DNA of 64,000 nt, taken from DAOUMF01 sp034408935. Its GTDB lineage: Bacteria; Chloroflexota; Dehalococcoidia; SM23-28-2; RBG-16-64-32. The stretch lies in contig DAOUMV010000025.1 in NCBI GenBank assembly GCA_034408935.1, positions 123,567 to 187,566 of the forward strand, given 5' to 3'. Every line of letters starts with the position of its first letter. Positions within the stretch are counted from its first letter, which is position 1. The translations under genes and the position numbers were made by a program. The notes under the pieces are model-generated. The model made no database searches and had not been told where the DNA came from. It saw nothing but the letters and a program-made list of their open reading frames with translations. Below, one piece after another: positions 17,226 to 24,511 of the stretch.

Positions 17226-17795
17226 ATGACCAAGATCACCGCCGGGCCGGCGCACTCGTCCCGCTACACTGTTGTCGAACCTCTCGCCGACCTGGCGGCC
17301 AAGGTACTGGATCTGGTCGACGACCTCTCGGCCGACAGTGCCGATTTCTTGACTGCCTGCCACCGTATCCAGCATGAGTACGGCTATGTTCCGGCTGAAG
17401 CGATCCCCGTCCTCGCCGCCAAGTTCCGCACGACTCCGGCGATGCTCTACGGAGCTCTCGACTTCTATTCGGAGATACGTACCATCCCGCCCGCCCGGAC
17501 CACGGTGGAGTGGTGCAGCGGGCCGGCCTGCCTGCTCAAAGGCGCCGTGAACATCCGCCGCGCCCTGGAAGCCGTCTTCGGTTGCCGCATGAACGAGAAC
17601 ACAGAGGACGGCGCCCTTGGCCTCCGCCTCGTCCAGTGCGACGGCACCTGCTACCTGGCACCTCTGGTGCGACTCGACGGCCGCTACGTCGGCCCCCTGT
17701 CCGTTAGCGACGCGATAAAGCTGGCCCGCGAGATCAAAGGCGAGGCTCCGTCGGAGGCCGAGCCTGTGAGCGAGCCGAAGGAAGGGGAGTCGTAG
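17226..17795 (+). CDS. NuoE-like [2Fe-2S] subunit of an NAD(P)H-linked oxidoreductase
   Basis: A 189-residue thioredoxin-fold [2Fe-2S] protein of the NuoE/HoxE/HndA family, which passes electrons between the flavin subunit and the rest of a complex. An N-terminal helical bundle (20-80, with HEYGYVP) precedes the cluster ligands Cys97, Cys102, Cys138 and Cys142 in the C-x4-C and C-x3-C patterns. The last 25 residues are an acidic extension. It lies 32 bases before the NuoF-like gene. The other Nuo subunits are absent nearby, so it more likely belongs to a soluble formate dehydrogenase-, hydrogenase- or transhydrogenase-type complex than to complex I. Confidence 0.88.
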   Translation: MTKITAGPAHSSRYTVVEPLADLAAKVLDLVDDLSADSADFLTACHRIQHEYGYVPAEAIPVLAAKFRTTPAMLYGALDFYSEIRTIPPARTTVEWCSGPACLLKGAVNIRRALEAVFGCRMNENTEDGALGLRLVQCDGTCYLAPLVRLDGRYVGPLSVSDAIKLAREIKGEAPSEAEPVSEPKEGES

Positions 17796-17827
17796 CCAGC
17801 GGCAGCCGCCGACTGGCTATCGATCAC

Positions 17828-19684
17828 ATGCCCACCTACGAGGAACTCAGGTCGCAGGTCGAGGAGTCCTGGCGGCGCCTTGTCGAGCCGCAGCGCCCCC
17901 TCATCAAGGTGGGCCTAACCACGTGCTCCCGCGCGGCCGGCGCCGAGCAGACGCTGGATACCATCCGCAAGGAGGTGGCCGACCGCAACCTGGAGGCGGA
18001 TGTCATGGTCACCGGCTGCTGGGGCCTCTGCTATGCAGAGCCCATCGTAGAGGTGGCGCGTCCAGGGAAGCCCGCCGTCCTCTACGGCAGGGTCACCGCG
18101 GACAAGGTGCCACAGCTCATCGAGCAAGCCGTGGCCGCCGACGGCATCGCTTCCGAACTCGCCCTCGCCGTCCTGGCGGAGGAACCGTTGGACGGCGTGC
18201 AGCCGCTGGGCTCCCTGGAGTTCTTCGGACTTCAGGTGCGCCGACTGATGGACAACTGCGGCATCATCGATCCGGAGGAGATCGATCACTATATCGCTCG
18301 CGGCGGCTACGAGGGGCTGGCGAAGGCCCTGGGCATGACCGATGAGCAGGTCATCAGCGAGGTGTCGGAGTCGGGCCTGTGGGGGCGCGGCGGCGCCGGT
18401 TTCCCCACCGGGCGCAAGTGGGACTTCCTGCGCACCGCCCAGAACACGCCCAAGTACATGATCTGCAACGCCGATGAGGGCGACCCCGGCTCCTTCGTCA
18501 ACCGCAACCTCATGGAGAGCAACCCCCATCTCATCATCGAGGGGATAATCATCGGCGGCCACGCCACCGGCGCCTCCCGCGGATTCATCTACATTCGGGA
18601 GGAGTATCCGCTACCGGCGGAGCGCATGGAGACGGCGATCGAGCAGGCGCGCGAGCGGGGGCTCCTGGGCGACAACGTCCTCGGCTCCGGGTTCGCCTTC
18701 GACATGGAGGTCGTGCGCGGGGCCGGCAGCTACGTCTGCGGTGAGGAGACCGGCCTTATCTCCTCAGTGGAGGGCTCACGCGGCATGCCCAAGCTCCGGC
18801 CGCCCTTCCCCGCCCAGGCCGGTGTCTTCGGCAAGCCCTCCAACGTCAACAATGTTGAGTCCTATGCCAGCGTCCCCTTGATCCTGCGCCACGGCGCCGA
18901 GTGGTACGCCTCCGTGGGCACGGAGAAGAACAAGGGGACGAAGATGTTCTCGCCGTCCGGCCAGGTGCAGCGGGTGGGCATCCTGGAGGTGCCGTTCGGC
19001 ACCCCCATGAGCGACGTGGTGATGGGCGCCGCGGGCGGGCCGCCGGAGGGCCGCACCCTCAAGGCCGTGCAGCCCGGCGGGCCCCTCTCCGGCATCGTCC
19101 CTGCCAGCGACGTCGGCATCGGGCTGGAGCCCGACCCCTTCCGCGAGCGCGGGATGCTCATGGGCTCCGGCGGCCTGGTGACGCTGGACGACTCCAACTG
19201 CATAGTCGACCTGGCCATCTACTTCGAGTGGTTCGCCGAGGACGAGTCCTGCGGCCGCTGCACCACCTGCTTTGCCGGCACCCGCCGCCTGCTGGAGATC
19301 CTGCGGCGCATCGCCGCCGGCCGCGGCCGCAGCTCCGACCCCGAGATCATGCGCCTCCTGGGCGACACGATGCGCTACGCCAACTGCGCTCACGGTCAGG
19401 CCGCCCCCACCGCCGTCATGTCGATGCTCCGCTTCTTCGAGGACGAGCTCAACGAGCACCTGCACAACAGGCGCTGCCCCGCCAAGGTCTGTCGCGACCT
19501 CGTGCGCTACGAAGTGATCCACCACTCAGACGAGCTGCCGCTGGCGGAGGGAGTGTGCCCCACCCAGGCCGTGGTGCGCGATAACGGGAGATACCGCATC
19601 GACCAGGGGAAGTGCGTGAAGTGCGACGCCTGCCGGGAGCAGGCCCCTTACGCCATCGCCATGGTGGACGCCTTCGGGCCGTAG
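17828..19684 (+). CDS. NuoF/HndC-like flavin and iron-sulfur subunit
   Basis: A 618-residue NADH-binding flavoprotein. Domains in order: thioredoxin-like [2Fe-2S] domain (1-100) with Cys33, Cys64 and Cys68; FMN/NADH domain (about 130-390) with GRGGAGFPTG at 187-196 and the ADEGDPG motif; SLBB region; and a [4Fe-4S] helical domain with Cys475, Cys478, Cys481 and Cys520. The C-terminal ferredoxin extension (545-618) is reduced: Cys577 and Cys596/599/602 remain, but the first CxxCxxC motif is gone and the last ligand is Ala606. That leaves the ligands of one [4Fe-4S] cluster only. The architecture matches NADH-dependent [FeFe]-hydrogenase or formate dehydrogenase beta subunits. The partner catalytic subunit is not in the window. 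Confidence 0.9.
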   Translation: MPTYEELRSQVEESWRRLVEPQRPLIKVGLTTCSRAAGAEQTLDTIRKEVADRNLEADVMVTGCWGLCYAEPIVEVARPGKPAVLYGRVTADKVPQLIEQAVAADGIASELALAVLAEEPLDGVQPLGSLEFFGLQVRRLMDNCGIIDPEEIDHYIARGGYEGLAKALGMTDEQVISEVSESGLWGRGGAGFPTGRKWDFLRTAQNTPKYMICNADEGDPGSFVNRNLMESNPHLIIEGIIIGGHATGASRGFIYIREEYPLPAERMETAIEQARERGLLGDNVLGSGFAFDMEVVRGAGSYVCGEETGLISSVEGSRGMPKLRPPFPAQAGVFGKPSNVNNVESYASVPLILRHGAEWYASVGTEKNKGTKMFSPSGQVQRVGILEVPFGTPMSDVVMGAAGGPPEGRTLKAVQPGGPLSGIVPASDVGIGLEPDPFRERGMLMGSGGLVTLDDSNCIVDLAIYFEWFAEDESCGRCTTCFAGTRRLLEILRRIAAGRGRSSDPEIMRLLGDTMRYANCAHGQAAPTAVMSMLRFFEDELNEHLHNRRCPAKVCRDLVRYEVIHHSDELPLAEGVCPTQAVVRDNGRYRIDQGKCVKCDACREQAPYAIAMVDAFGP

Positions 19685-19725
19685 GGCGTCAGCACAAGTA
19701 GCAGAAATTGCGTAGTCGAAGTCCC

Positions 19726-19753
19726 TTGACAAGTTTCTCAATTTAACTATAAT
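19726..19753 (+). promoter_or_regulatory. strong consensus promoter for the LamG protein gene
   Basis: TTGACA at 19726-19731 and TATAAT at 19748-19753 both match the housekeeping consensus exactly, with a 16-base spacer. They lie about 280 bases upstream of the gene at 20037, giving a long transcribed leader. Confidence 0.75.
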
Positions 19754-19759
19754 ACAGAC

Positions 19760-20036
19760 ACCGCGAGAGGGGTGTGACGCTTTGCGGCAAATTCCCTTTC
19801 CCCTTCGCTTTCGAACGCTGGGCCTATCGTGTGCAGGTAGGGCTCGGCGTTGTTGCGTTCTAAAGGAGGTGATAGGCGCTACATACGGAACATAAAGAGA
19901 GGCCTCGGTGTTGTGCGCACCGAGGCCTGGAGCTAAGGAATGCGGGCGCACACCCTAGCCTTTTGCATTCTAGCGGGGCGGGCGTCCGGATGACAACGGG
20001 TCAACGGTTAGGAAGTAGTTAGAAAGGAGTGCGGCG
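19760..20036 (+). promoter_or_regulatory. long structured 5-prime leader
   Basis: About 275 transcribed but apparently untranslated bases. At 19862-19873 the leader contains AAAGGAGGTGAT, a complete complement to the 3-prime end of typical bacterial 16S rRNA, but no ATG follows within reach. Twenty-six bases later comes a perfect 11-base-pair hairpin (AGGCCTCGGTG at 19900-19910 with CACCGAGGCCT at 19918-19928). The true ribosome-binding site (AAAGGAG) is just before 20037. The layout suggests translational or transcriptional control, mRNA stabilisation, or a very short non-ATG reading frame. It matches no riboswitch class I know. Confidence 0.5.
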
Positions 20037-22007
20037 ATGCAGTACTTGCCACGTGCGATTACTTCTCTGGTGGCCCAGGGTGCCGTAGGGGGAGTAACCA
20101 CACGAATTCTTCGAGGAATGAGGGCGTTAGTTGCGTTGGGAATACTCGTGGGCGTGAGCTTGCTTGCTGCGTATTCAGCGAGTGCGGACACGACTACCAA
20201 TATCGGGGCGCGCACCTTTACCGAGGGCAGCAACATATGGGGAAATACCAACATGGTACCCTCCAAAGGTTTCGCCCAATCGTTCACGCTAACGTCATCA
20301 GGCGTCTTCACGGGCTTCGATCTCGTCATGCAGTATGGGAGTGGCGACGTAAGCATCGTGCACACATTTGAATGGGAGGTGCGCGACCTCACTGGCTCAG
20401 GATTGCCCGGTACAGTGCTTCGATCTGGGGACTTCACCCTCACGATGTGGCAGGCGAACGGACCTACCCCCATCCACGTCGATCTCATCACCCCGATCTC
20501 TCCTGTCACGAGTGGCGAGAAGTACGCGATCGCGCTCAAGAGGGTCCTTCCTAATCCTACCCCGGATACGTTCTTCTGGACCTTTGGCGAGGACCCCCCA
20601 ACCCAAAATGGATTGCGGCCTAATCCCTACGATGACGGCGAAGCCTTCGAGGAAAACTCGCCTGATATCTGGACAGCCATGGATCCGCCGCAGGACTTCC
20701 GCATGACGGTCCACGTTAAACAATGCGTCCAGGCGCCGCCCAACATAGACCACTGGTGGCCCTTCGATGAGACCGCAGGCCTATCGGCGGCTGATATTAT
20801 CGGTTTGCGCAACGGCAACACCAAACCTGGGGCGATTGGCCTCCCTGGAAATCCCGCTTCGGTGCCCGGGAAGGTAGGCAATGCGTTCCAGTTTGATGGC
20901 AGCTCAGCTTTTGTGGAAGTCCCTGACGGGCCTGGTATCCTTAGCTACGGAAACCCTGGGCAGGAATTTTCGATAGACGCCTGGATCAAAGTCAAGCCCG
21001 AAGATAAATCAGGTATTCTCCCTATTGTTGACAAACGAAACGAAATAGGAGGTAAAGTAGCGGGATACGAACTCTTCCTCTATGAGGGCAACCTGGGCTT
21101 CCAGTTGGCAGACGCATCAGTCAGCAATCACGATTGCGACGGTAATCCCACTTCCGCTCCTTCCCCTACCACTTCTTGCACAAACTACGTATCTAATGCC
21201 AATGTTGCCGATGGGCTGTGGCATCATGTAGCGGTGACAGTCGAAAGGACGGGGACATCACCTAGGGTCAGGCTCTACGTGGACGGTGCTCTCAAATTGA
21301 CTGGACCGACTAGAATCCACGCGAACAACAGCGCGGCTCTACTGATGGGGAAGAACAACCCGGCTGTCTACGCTAGTGGGCAAATCTTCAAGGGTTTGAT
21401 TGACGAGTTGGAGATCTTCGGCCGCGCTCTCCCTCAGTCGGATCTCCTGTCAATCGTCAACGCCGACATCGCTGGTAAATGCAAGCCCGTGGTAAAGGAC
21501 ATTCACAAATATTGCATATCGGGTACGTCTACAGGGGTCGGTTGGACATGGACAGTGATAATTGGATCAAGTGTATACAGCGGGGTTGTGCTGAACGGAG
21601 CTGTCCCCCCCGGAGGCACTGCCGTCGACCTTGCCTTTAGGTGGGTAGACAGTATGATCGTCGGGGGGGTGAATGACGTGGGGGTACCACCCAGTCAATT
21701 TTCAGAACCCCAGGCGAACTGCTTCCAAATCCCGGGGTTGCACACCCTCACAGTGGATAGCTGCACCGTCACCCATAATCCAAGCGGGTGCAGCTTCAAT
21801 CCTACGGTGCATGACGTTACAAATGTCGGCGGCACGACGGAACTGCTTGTTGGCCGCTCGGACACGCCTGACACGCCTGGCAGCGCCGCGGACTCGTCCG
21901 GCGGTTCGTCGTTCCACTACGCCGCGCTTGCTGGCTCGGCGGCAGCGGCTGCGGCCGCGATGGGCGCGTGGTACGTGAGGCGGCGGTTCCGCCAGAGGCG
22001 GATCTGA
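20037..22007 (+). CDS. secreted LamG-domain protein with C-terminal membrane anchor
   Basis: A 656-residue exported protein. An N-terminal hydrophobic signal (about 28-48, ending AYSASAD) follows an unusually long n-region. A beta-rich domain spans about 50-230, then a concanavalin-A-like/LamG domain about 235-475 (GLWHHVAVTV, GLIDELEIFGRAL), typical of carbohydrate or protein binding. The C-terminus has a Ser/Asp-rich spacer, one hydrophobic helix (about 625-645) and the Arg-rich tail RRRFRQRRI, consistent with stop-transfer anchoring. AAAGGAG before the ATG supports the start. GC content is lower than in the neighbours. The strong promoter implies high expression of a surface protein. The ligand is unknown. 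Confidence 0.8.
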   Translation: MQYLPRAITSLVAQGAVGGVTTRILRGMRALVALGILVGVSLLAAYSASADTTTNIGARTFTEGSNIWGNTNMVPSKGFAQSFTLTSSGVFTGFDLVMQYGSGDVSIVHTFEWEVRDLTGSGLPGTVLRSGDFTLTMWQANGPTPIHVDLITPISPVTSGEKYAIALKRVLPNPTPDTFFWTFGEDPPTQNGLRPNPYDDGEAFEENSPDIWTAMDPPQDFRMTVHVKQCVQAPPNIDHWWPFDETAGLSAADIIGLRNGNTKPGAIGLPGNPASVPGKVGNAFQFDGSSAFVEVPDGPGILSYGNPGQEFSIDAWIKVKPEDKSGILPIVDKRNEIGGKVAGYELFLYEGNLGFQLADASVSNHDCDGNPTSAPSPTTSCTNYVSNANVADGLWHHVAVTVERTGTSPRVRLYVDGALKLTGPTRIHANNSAALLMGKNNPAVYASGQIFKGLIDELEIFGRALPQSDLLSIVNADIAGKCKPVVKDIHKYCISGTSTGVGWTWTVIIGSSVYSGVVLNGAVPPGGTAVDLAFRWVDSMIVGGVNDVGVPPSQFSEPQANCFQIPGLHTLTVDSCTVTHNPSGCSFNPTVHDVTNVGGTTELLVGRSDTPDTPGSAADSSGGSSFHYAALAGSAAAAAAAMGAWYVRRRFRQRRI

Positions 22008-22052
22008 TGAGGCTGCGGTAGCGCCTGTCAACCGGCCATAGCGTTCGTTTGT

Positions 22053-22084
22053 GCGGCCGCCGGTGGAACTCCACTGGCGGTCGC
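22053..22084 (+). terminator. intrinsic terminator after the LamG gene
   Basis: A 14-base-pair stem with two G-U pairs (22053-22066 with 22071-22084) and a four-base loop is followed by ATTTTCG. It is well placed 45 bases after the stop codon. Confidence 0.7.
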
Positions 22085-22091
22085 ATTTTCG

Positions 22092-22120
22092 TTGACGGTC
22101 AGATAGGCGCGTGCTACAAT
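22092..22120 (+). promoter_or_regulatory. promoter of the small-protein/metE-like operon
   Basis: TTGACG at 22092-22097 and TACAAT at 22115-22120 with a 17-base spacer, just downstream of the terminator. Confidence 0.65.
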
Positions 22121-22153
22121 CGCCGGTGCTCAAGCAGCAGGCGAGACAGTTGA

Positions 22154-22196
22154 CGAGGGCCGTTGTAGCCCAGCGGTGAGAGGGCAGCGGCCCTCG
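22154..22196 (+). promoter_or_regulatory. leader hairpin with CGAGGGCCG/CGGCCCTCG stem
   Basis: A 9-base-pair perfect stem closes a 25-base interior that holds a second short stem (GCCC with GGGC at 22168-22185). It sits in the leader between the TACAAT promoter and the small protein gene. A related stem (CGAGGGCC/GGCCCTCG) occurs in the leader of the CoA ligase gene at 27566-27589. Confidence 0.45.
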
Positions 22197-22218
22197 CGCC
22201 GCGATAGAGGTGGTGCAC

Positions 22219-22413
22219 ATGCGCGGTAGCTGGTTCCGTTTCGGGTTCGCGCCTCCCTTCGGCTTCTGGTTCCGCAGCGCCTGGCGCTTCCCTCGCCGCC
22301 AGGAGTACCTGCGAATGCTGGAGGAGTACCGCGATGAGCTGCAAGAGGAGCTGAACGAAGTGAAGGCGGAGATCGAGCGGCTGAAGAAGGCTGGCGAAGA
22401 AGAGAAGGACTAG
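22219..22413 (+). CDS. small protein with C-terminal coiled coil
   Basis: A 64-residue protein. The first half is rich in Trp, Phe and Arg (MRGSWFRFGFAPPFGF) and the second half is a charged heptad helix (about 30-60) that should form a coiled coil. The arrangement resembles small DUF5320-like proteins, whose function is unknown. The ATG at 22219 is preceded by GAGG at good spacing; a GTG at 22210 is possible but poorly placed. It lies 14 bases before the first MetE-like gene and shares its promoter. Confidence 0.6.
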   Translation: MRGSWFRFGFAPPFGFWFRSAWRFPRRQEYLRMLEEYRDELQEELNEVKAEIERLKKAGEEEKD

Positions 22414-22427
22414 AGGATAGACTGAGG

Positions 22428-23405
22428 ATGCGCACTACCGCCGTGGGCCACTATCCGAAGATACCCAACCGGCCGCGACCTGCCCGCCTTCGTCGGGCGA
22501 TCGCCCGGCTCGATCGCGGGGAGATCACCGTCGAGGAGCTAGCGCAGGTACAGGACGAGGTGACGATCGAGGTCATCGCCGAGCAGGTGGAGGCGGGCCT
22601 CGACATCATCACCGACGGCCAGATCCGCTGGGACGACGACCAAACGTACATCGCGCGGCGGCTGGAAGGGTTCGACATCGGAGGACTCATCCGCTACTTC
22701 GATACGAACACGTACTACCGCCAGCCCAACGTCGTTGGGCCTGTGCGCTGGCGGGAACCGATCCTGGTCCGCGACTACGAGTTCGCCGCCCGCCACAGCG
22801 AGAAGCCGGTCAAGGCGCTTATCACCGGCCCCTACACCCTGGCTGTTCTCTCCTCCGATTCTCACTACGGCGATCGCCGTCGGCTGGTGCTGGACCTGGC
22901 GGAGGCGCTCCGCCAGGAGGCACTGGCCCTGGCCGCCGCCAGCGCGACGGTGATCCAGATCAACGAGCCGGCCATCCTCCGGCACAAGGAGGATGCCCCC
23001 CTGCTCCAGGAAGCGGTCGCCACGATTCTCGAGGGCGTTGATGTGGAGACGGCGCTCTACACCTGGTTCGGCGACGCCAACGGCATGCTGCCGCAGTTCA
23101 TGGAGCTGCCCGTGGACGTCATCGGCCTCGACTTCGCTTGGGGGCCGCGCAACTGGGAGGCGCTGAAGCGCACCGTGTTCACCAAGACGCTAGGGTTCGG
23201 CATCGTGGACGCTCGCAACACCAAGATGGAGTCCGTGGAAGACCTCGTACAACAGATACGGCGGGTCGGCGAGTTCATTCCCGCCGAGCGCCTGTACGTA
23301 AACCCCTCCTGCGGCCTGGAGTACCTGCCGCGGGAGGCGGCGTTCGACAAGCTGAAGCGCCTGGTCGAGGGCGTGCGGGCAGCCGGGATAGGCGCCGAAG
23401 TCTAG
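22428..23405 (+). CDS. MetE-core-like protein lacking two zinc ligands
   Basis: A 325-residue protein with the TIM-barrel fold of the C-terminal half of cobalamin-independent methionine synthase, which transfers a methyl group to zinc-bound homocysteine. ITGPYTLAV and the aspartate/glutamate pocket residues are recognisable. However, the positions of the zinc-binding His and Cys are Tyr211 and Trp213, and the zinc-binding Glu is Asp235; only Cys295 (NPSCGL) remains. Classical zinc-thiolate chemistry is therefore unlikely. It is 8 bases upstream of a sibling that keeps all ligands, so it may be a partner subunit, a methyl-donor-binding component or an enzyme with changed chemistry. Confidence 0.82.
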   Translation: MRTTAVGHYPKIPNRPRPARLRRAIARLDRGEITVEELAQVQDEVTIEVIAEQVEAGLDIITDGQIRWDDDQTYIARRLEGFDIGGLIRYFDTNTYYRQPNVVGPVRWREPILVRDYEFAARHSEKPVKALITGPYTLAVLSSDSHYGDRRRLVLDLAEALRQEALALAAASATVIQINEPAILRHKEDAPLLQEAVATILEGVDVETALYTWFGDANGMLPQFMELPVDVIGLDFAWGPRNWEALKRTVFTKTLGFGIVDARNTKMESVEDLVQQIRRVGEFIPAERLYVNPSCGLEYLPREAAFDKLKRLVEGVRAAGIGAEV

Positions 23406-23413
23406 GGAGAGGG

Positions 23414-24400
23414 ATGTCGATGGGCGGCCTGCTGACCACAACCGTGGGGAGCTTCCCCAAGCCGGAATACCTGAAGCGGGCGCGCGCCGCCTTCGTCGCT
23501 GGCCGCATCGACGGGGCCAAGCTGGACAAGCTCACTCGCCAGGCCACGGTCGAGTGCATCCGCTTGCAGGAGGATGTGGGGCTGGACATCCTCGTGCACG
23601 GCGAGATGGAGCGCGGCGACATGGTGGCCTACTTTGCCGAGCTCCTGACCGAGAGCATGGCCATCAGCGGCCTGGTCCGGTCGTACGGCAACCGCTACTA
23701 CCGCAAGCCGATCATCACCGGCGAGTTGCGCTGGCAGGGCCCAATGACGGTCGAGATGTGGCGCTACGCTCAGGGCCTTACCGAGAAGCCCGTGAAAGGG
23801 ATGGTAACCGGTCCCTATACGATGGTCGACTGGTCGTTCGACGAGCACTACGGCTCGCGGCGAGAGGCGGTGCTGGCCATGGCGGGGGTGGTGCATCGTG
23901 AGGCCGAGGAGCTGGTGAAGGCAGGGGCGAGGTTCGTGCAGGTGGATGAGCCAGCCGCCTCAACACGGCCGGAGGAGATGGAGCTGGTGTCGGAGGCGCT
24001 GGGGGTCGTCACTCATGGCCTCGACGTCAGGACGATCACCCATATCTGCTACGGGGATTTCGCGGCGGTATTCCATCACATCGCTAATCTGCCGGTCGAC
24101 CAGCTCGACCTGGAGATGGCGAACAGCGACTACGACCTCCTGGACCTGATCCGCGAGCACAAGGACGGGTTCGACAAGGAAGTCGCCATGGGGGTCGTGG
24201 ACGTCCACTCTCACGTGGTCGAGACGCTAGACGACGTGAAGGCCGGGATCAGGAAGGGTCTGGAGGTGCTCCCGCCCGAGCGCTTGTACATCGACCCCGA
24301 CTGCGGGCTGAAGACCCGGACCTGGGACGAGGCGGAGGCGAAGCTGAGGGTGATCACCCAGGCCGTGGGCGAGGTGAAGCGGGAGCTGGAGATAGCGTAG
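23414..24400 (+). CDS. MetE-core methionine synthase-like protein
   Basis: A 328-residue protein equivalent to the catalytic C-terminal domain of MetE without the N-terminal folate-binding half. All four zinc ligands are present: His210 and Cys212 (THICYGDF), Glu234 and Cys297 (DPDCGLKTR). Short MetE-core proteins in archaea and some bacteria use corrinoid proteins or other methyl donors instead of polyglutamyl folate, and that is likely here. GGGAGAGGG before the ATG at 23414 supports the start; a second ATG at 23420 is possible. It forms an operon with the degenerate sibling and the small coiled-coil protein. Confidence 0.85.
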   Translation: MSMGGLLTTTVGSFPKPEYLKRARAAFVAGRIDGAKLDKLTRQATVECIRLQEDVGLDILVHGEMERGDMVAYFAELLTESMAISGLVRSYGNRYYRKPIITGELRWQGPMTVEMWRYAQGLTEKPVKGMVTGPYTMVDWSFDEHYGSRREAVLAMAGVVHREAEELVKAGARFVQVDEPAASTRPEEMELVSEALGVVTHGLDVRTITHICYGDFAAVFHHIANLPVDQLDLEMANSDYDLLDLIREHKDGFDKEVAMGVVDVHSHVVETLDDVKAGIRKGLEVLPPERLYIDPDCGLKTRTWDEAEAKLRVITQAVGEVKRELEIA

Positions 24401-24405
24401 GGCAG

Positions 24406-24463
24406 GGCCCCAGCCCCGCGCCGGTGCCACCCGTGCCCAAGGTCGAGGCTGGGGCCTCGACCT
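24406..24463. terminator. bidirectional terminator with alternative stems
   Basis: Between the convergent MetE-like and cohesin/dockerin genes, AGGTCGAGGC (24440-24449) and GCCTCGACCT (24454-24463) form a perfect 10-base-pair stem with a TGGG loop. GGCCCCAGCC (24406-24415) can instead pair with GGCTGGGGCC (24447-24456), so the two stems exclude each other. There is no T run; placement at the convergent gene ends supports a terminator role. Confidence 0.5.
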
Positions 24464-24511
24464 ACATGTGTTGATCCGCCTACCCCAGACAGCGCCTGCG
24501 CGTACCAGGCA

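Noticed and set aside
22161..22230. tRNA-like 5-prime half (GTAGCCCAGCGGTGAGAGGGC resembles a D arm)
   Set aside because: No five-pair anticodon stem with a seven-base loop and no T arm follow at the right distance; I treat it as a leader hairpin.
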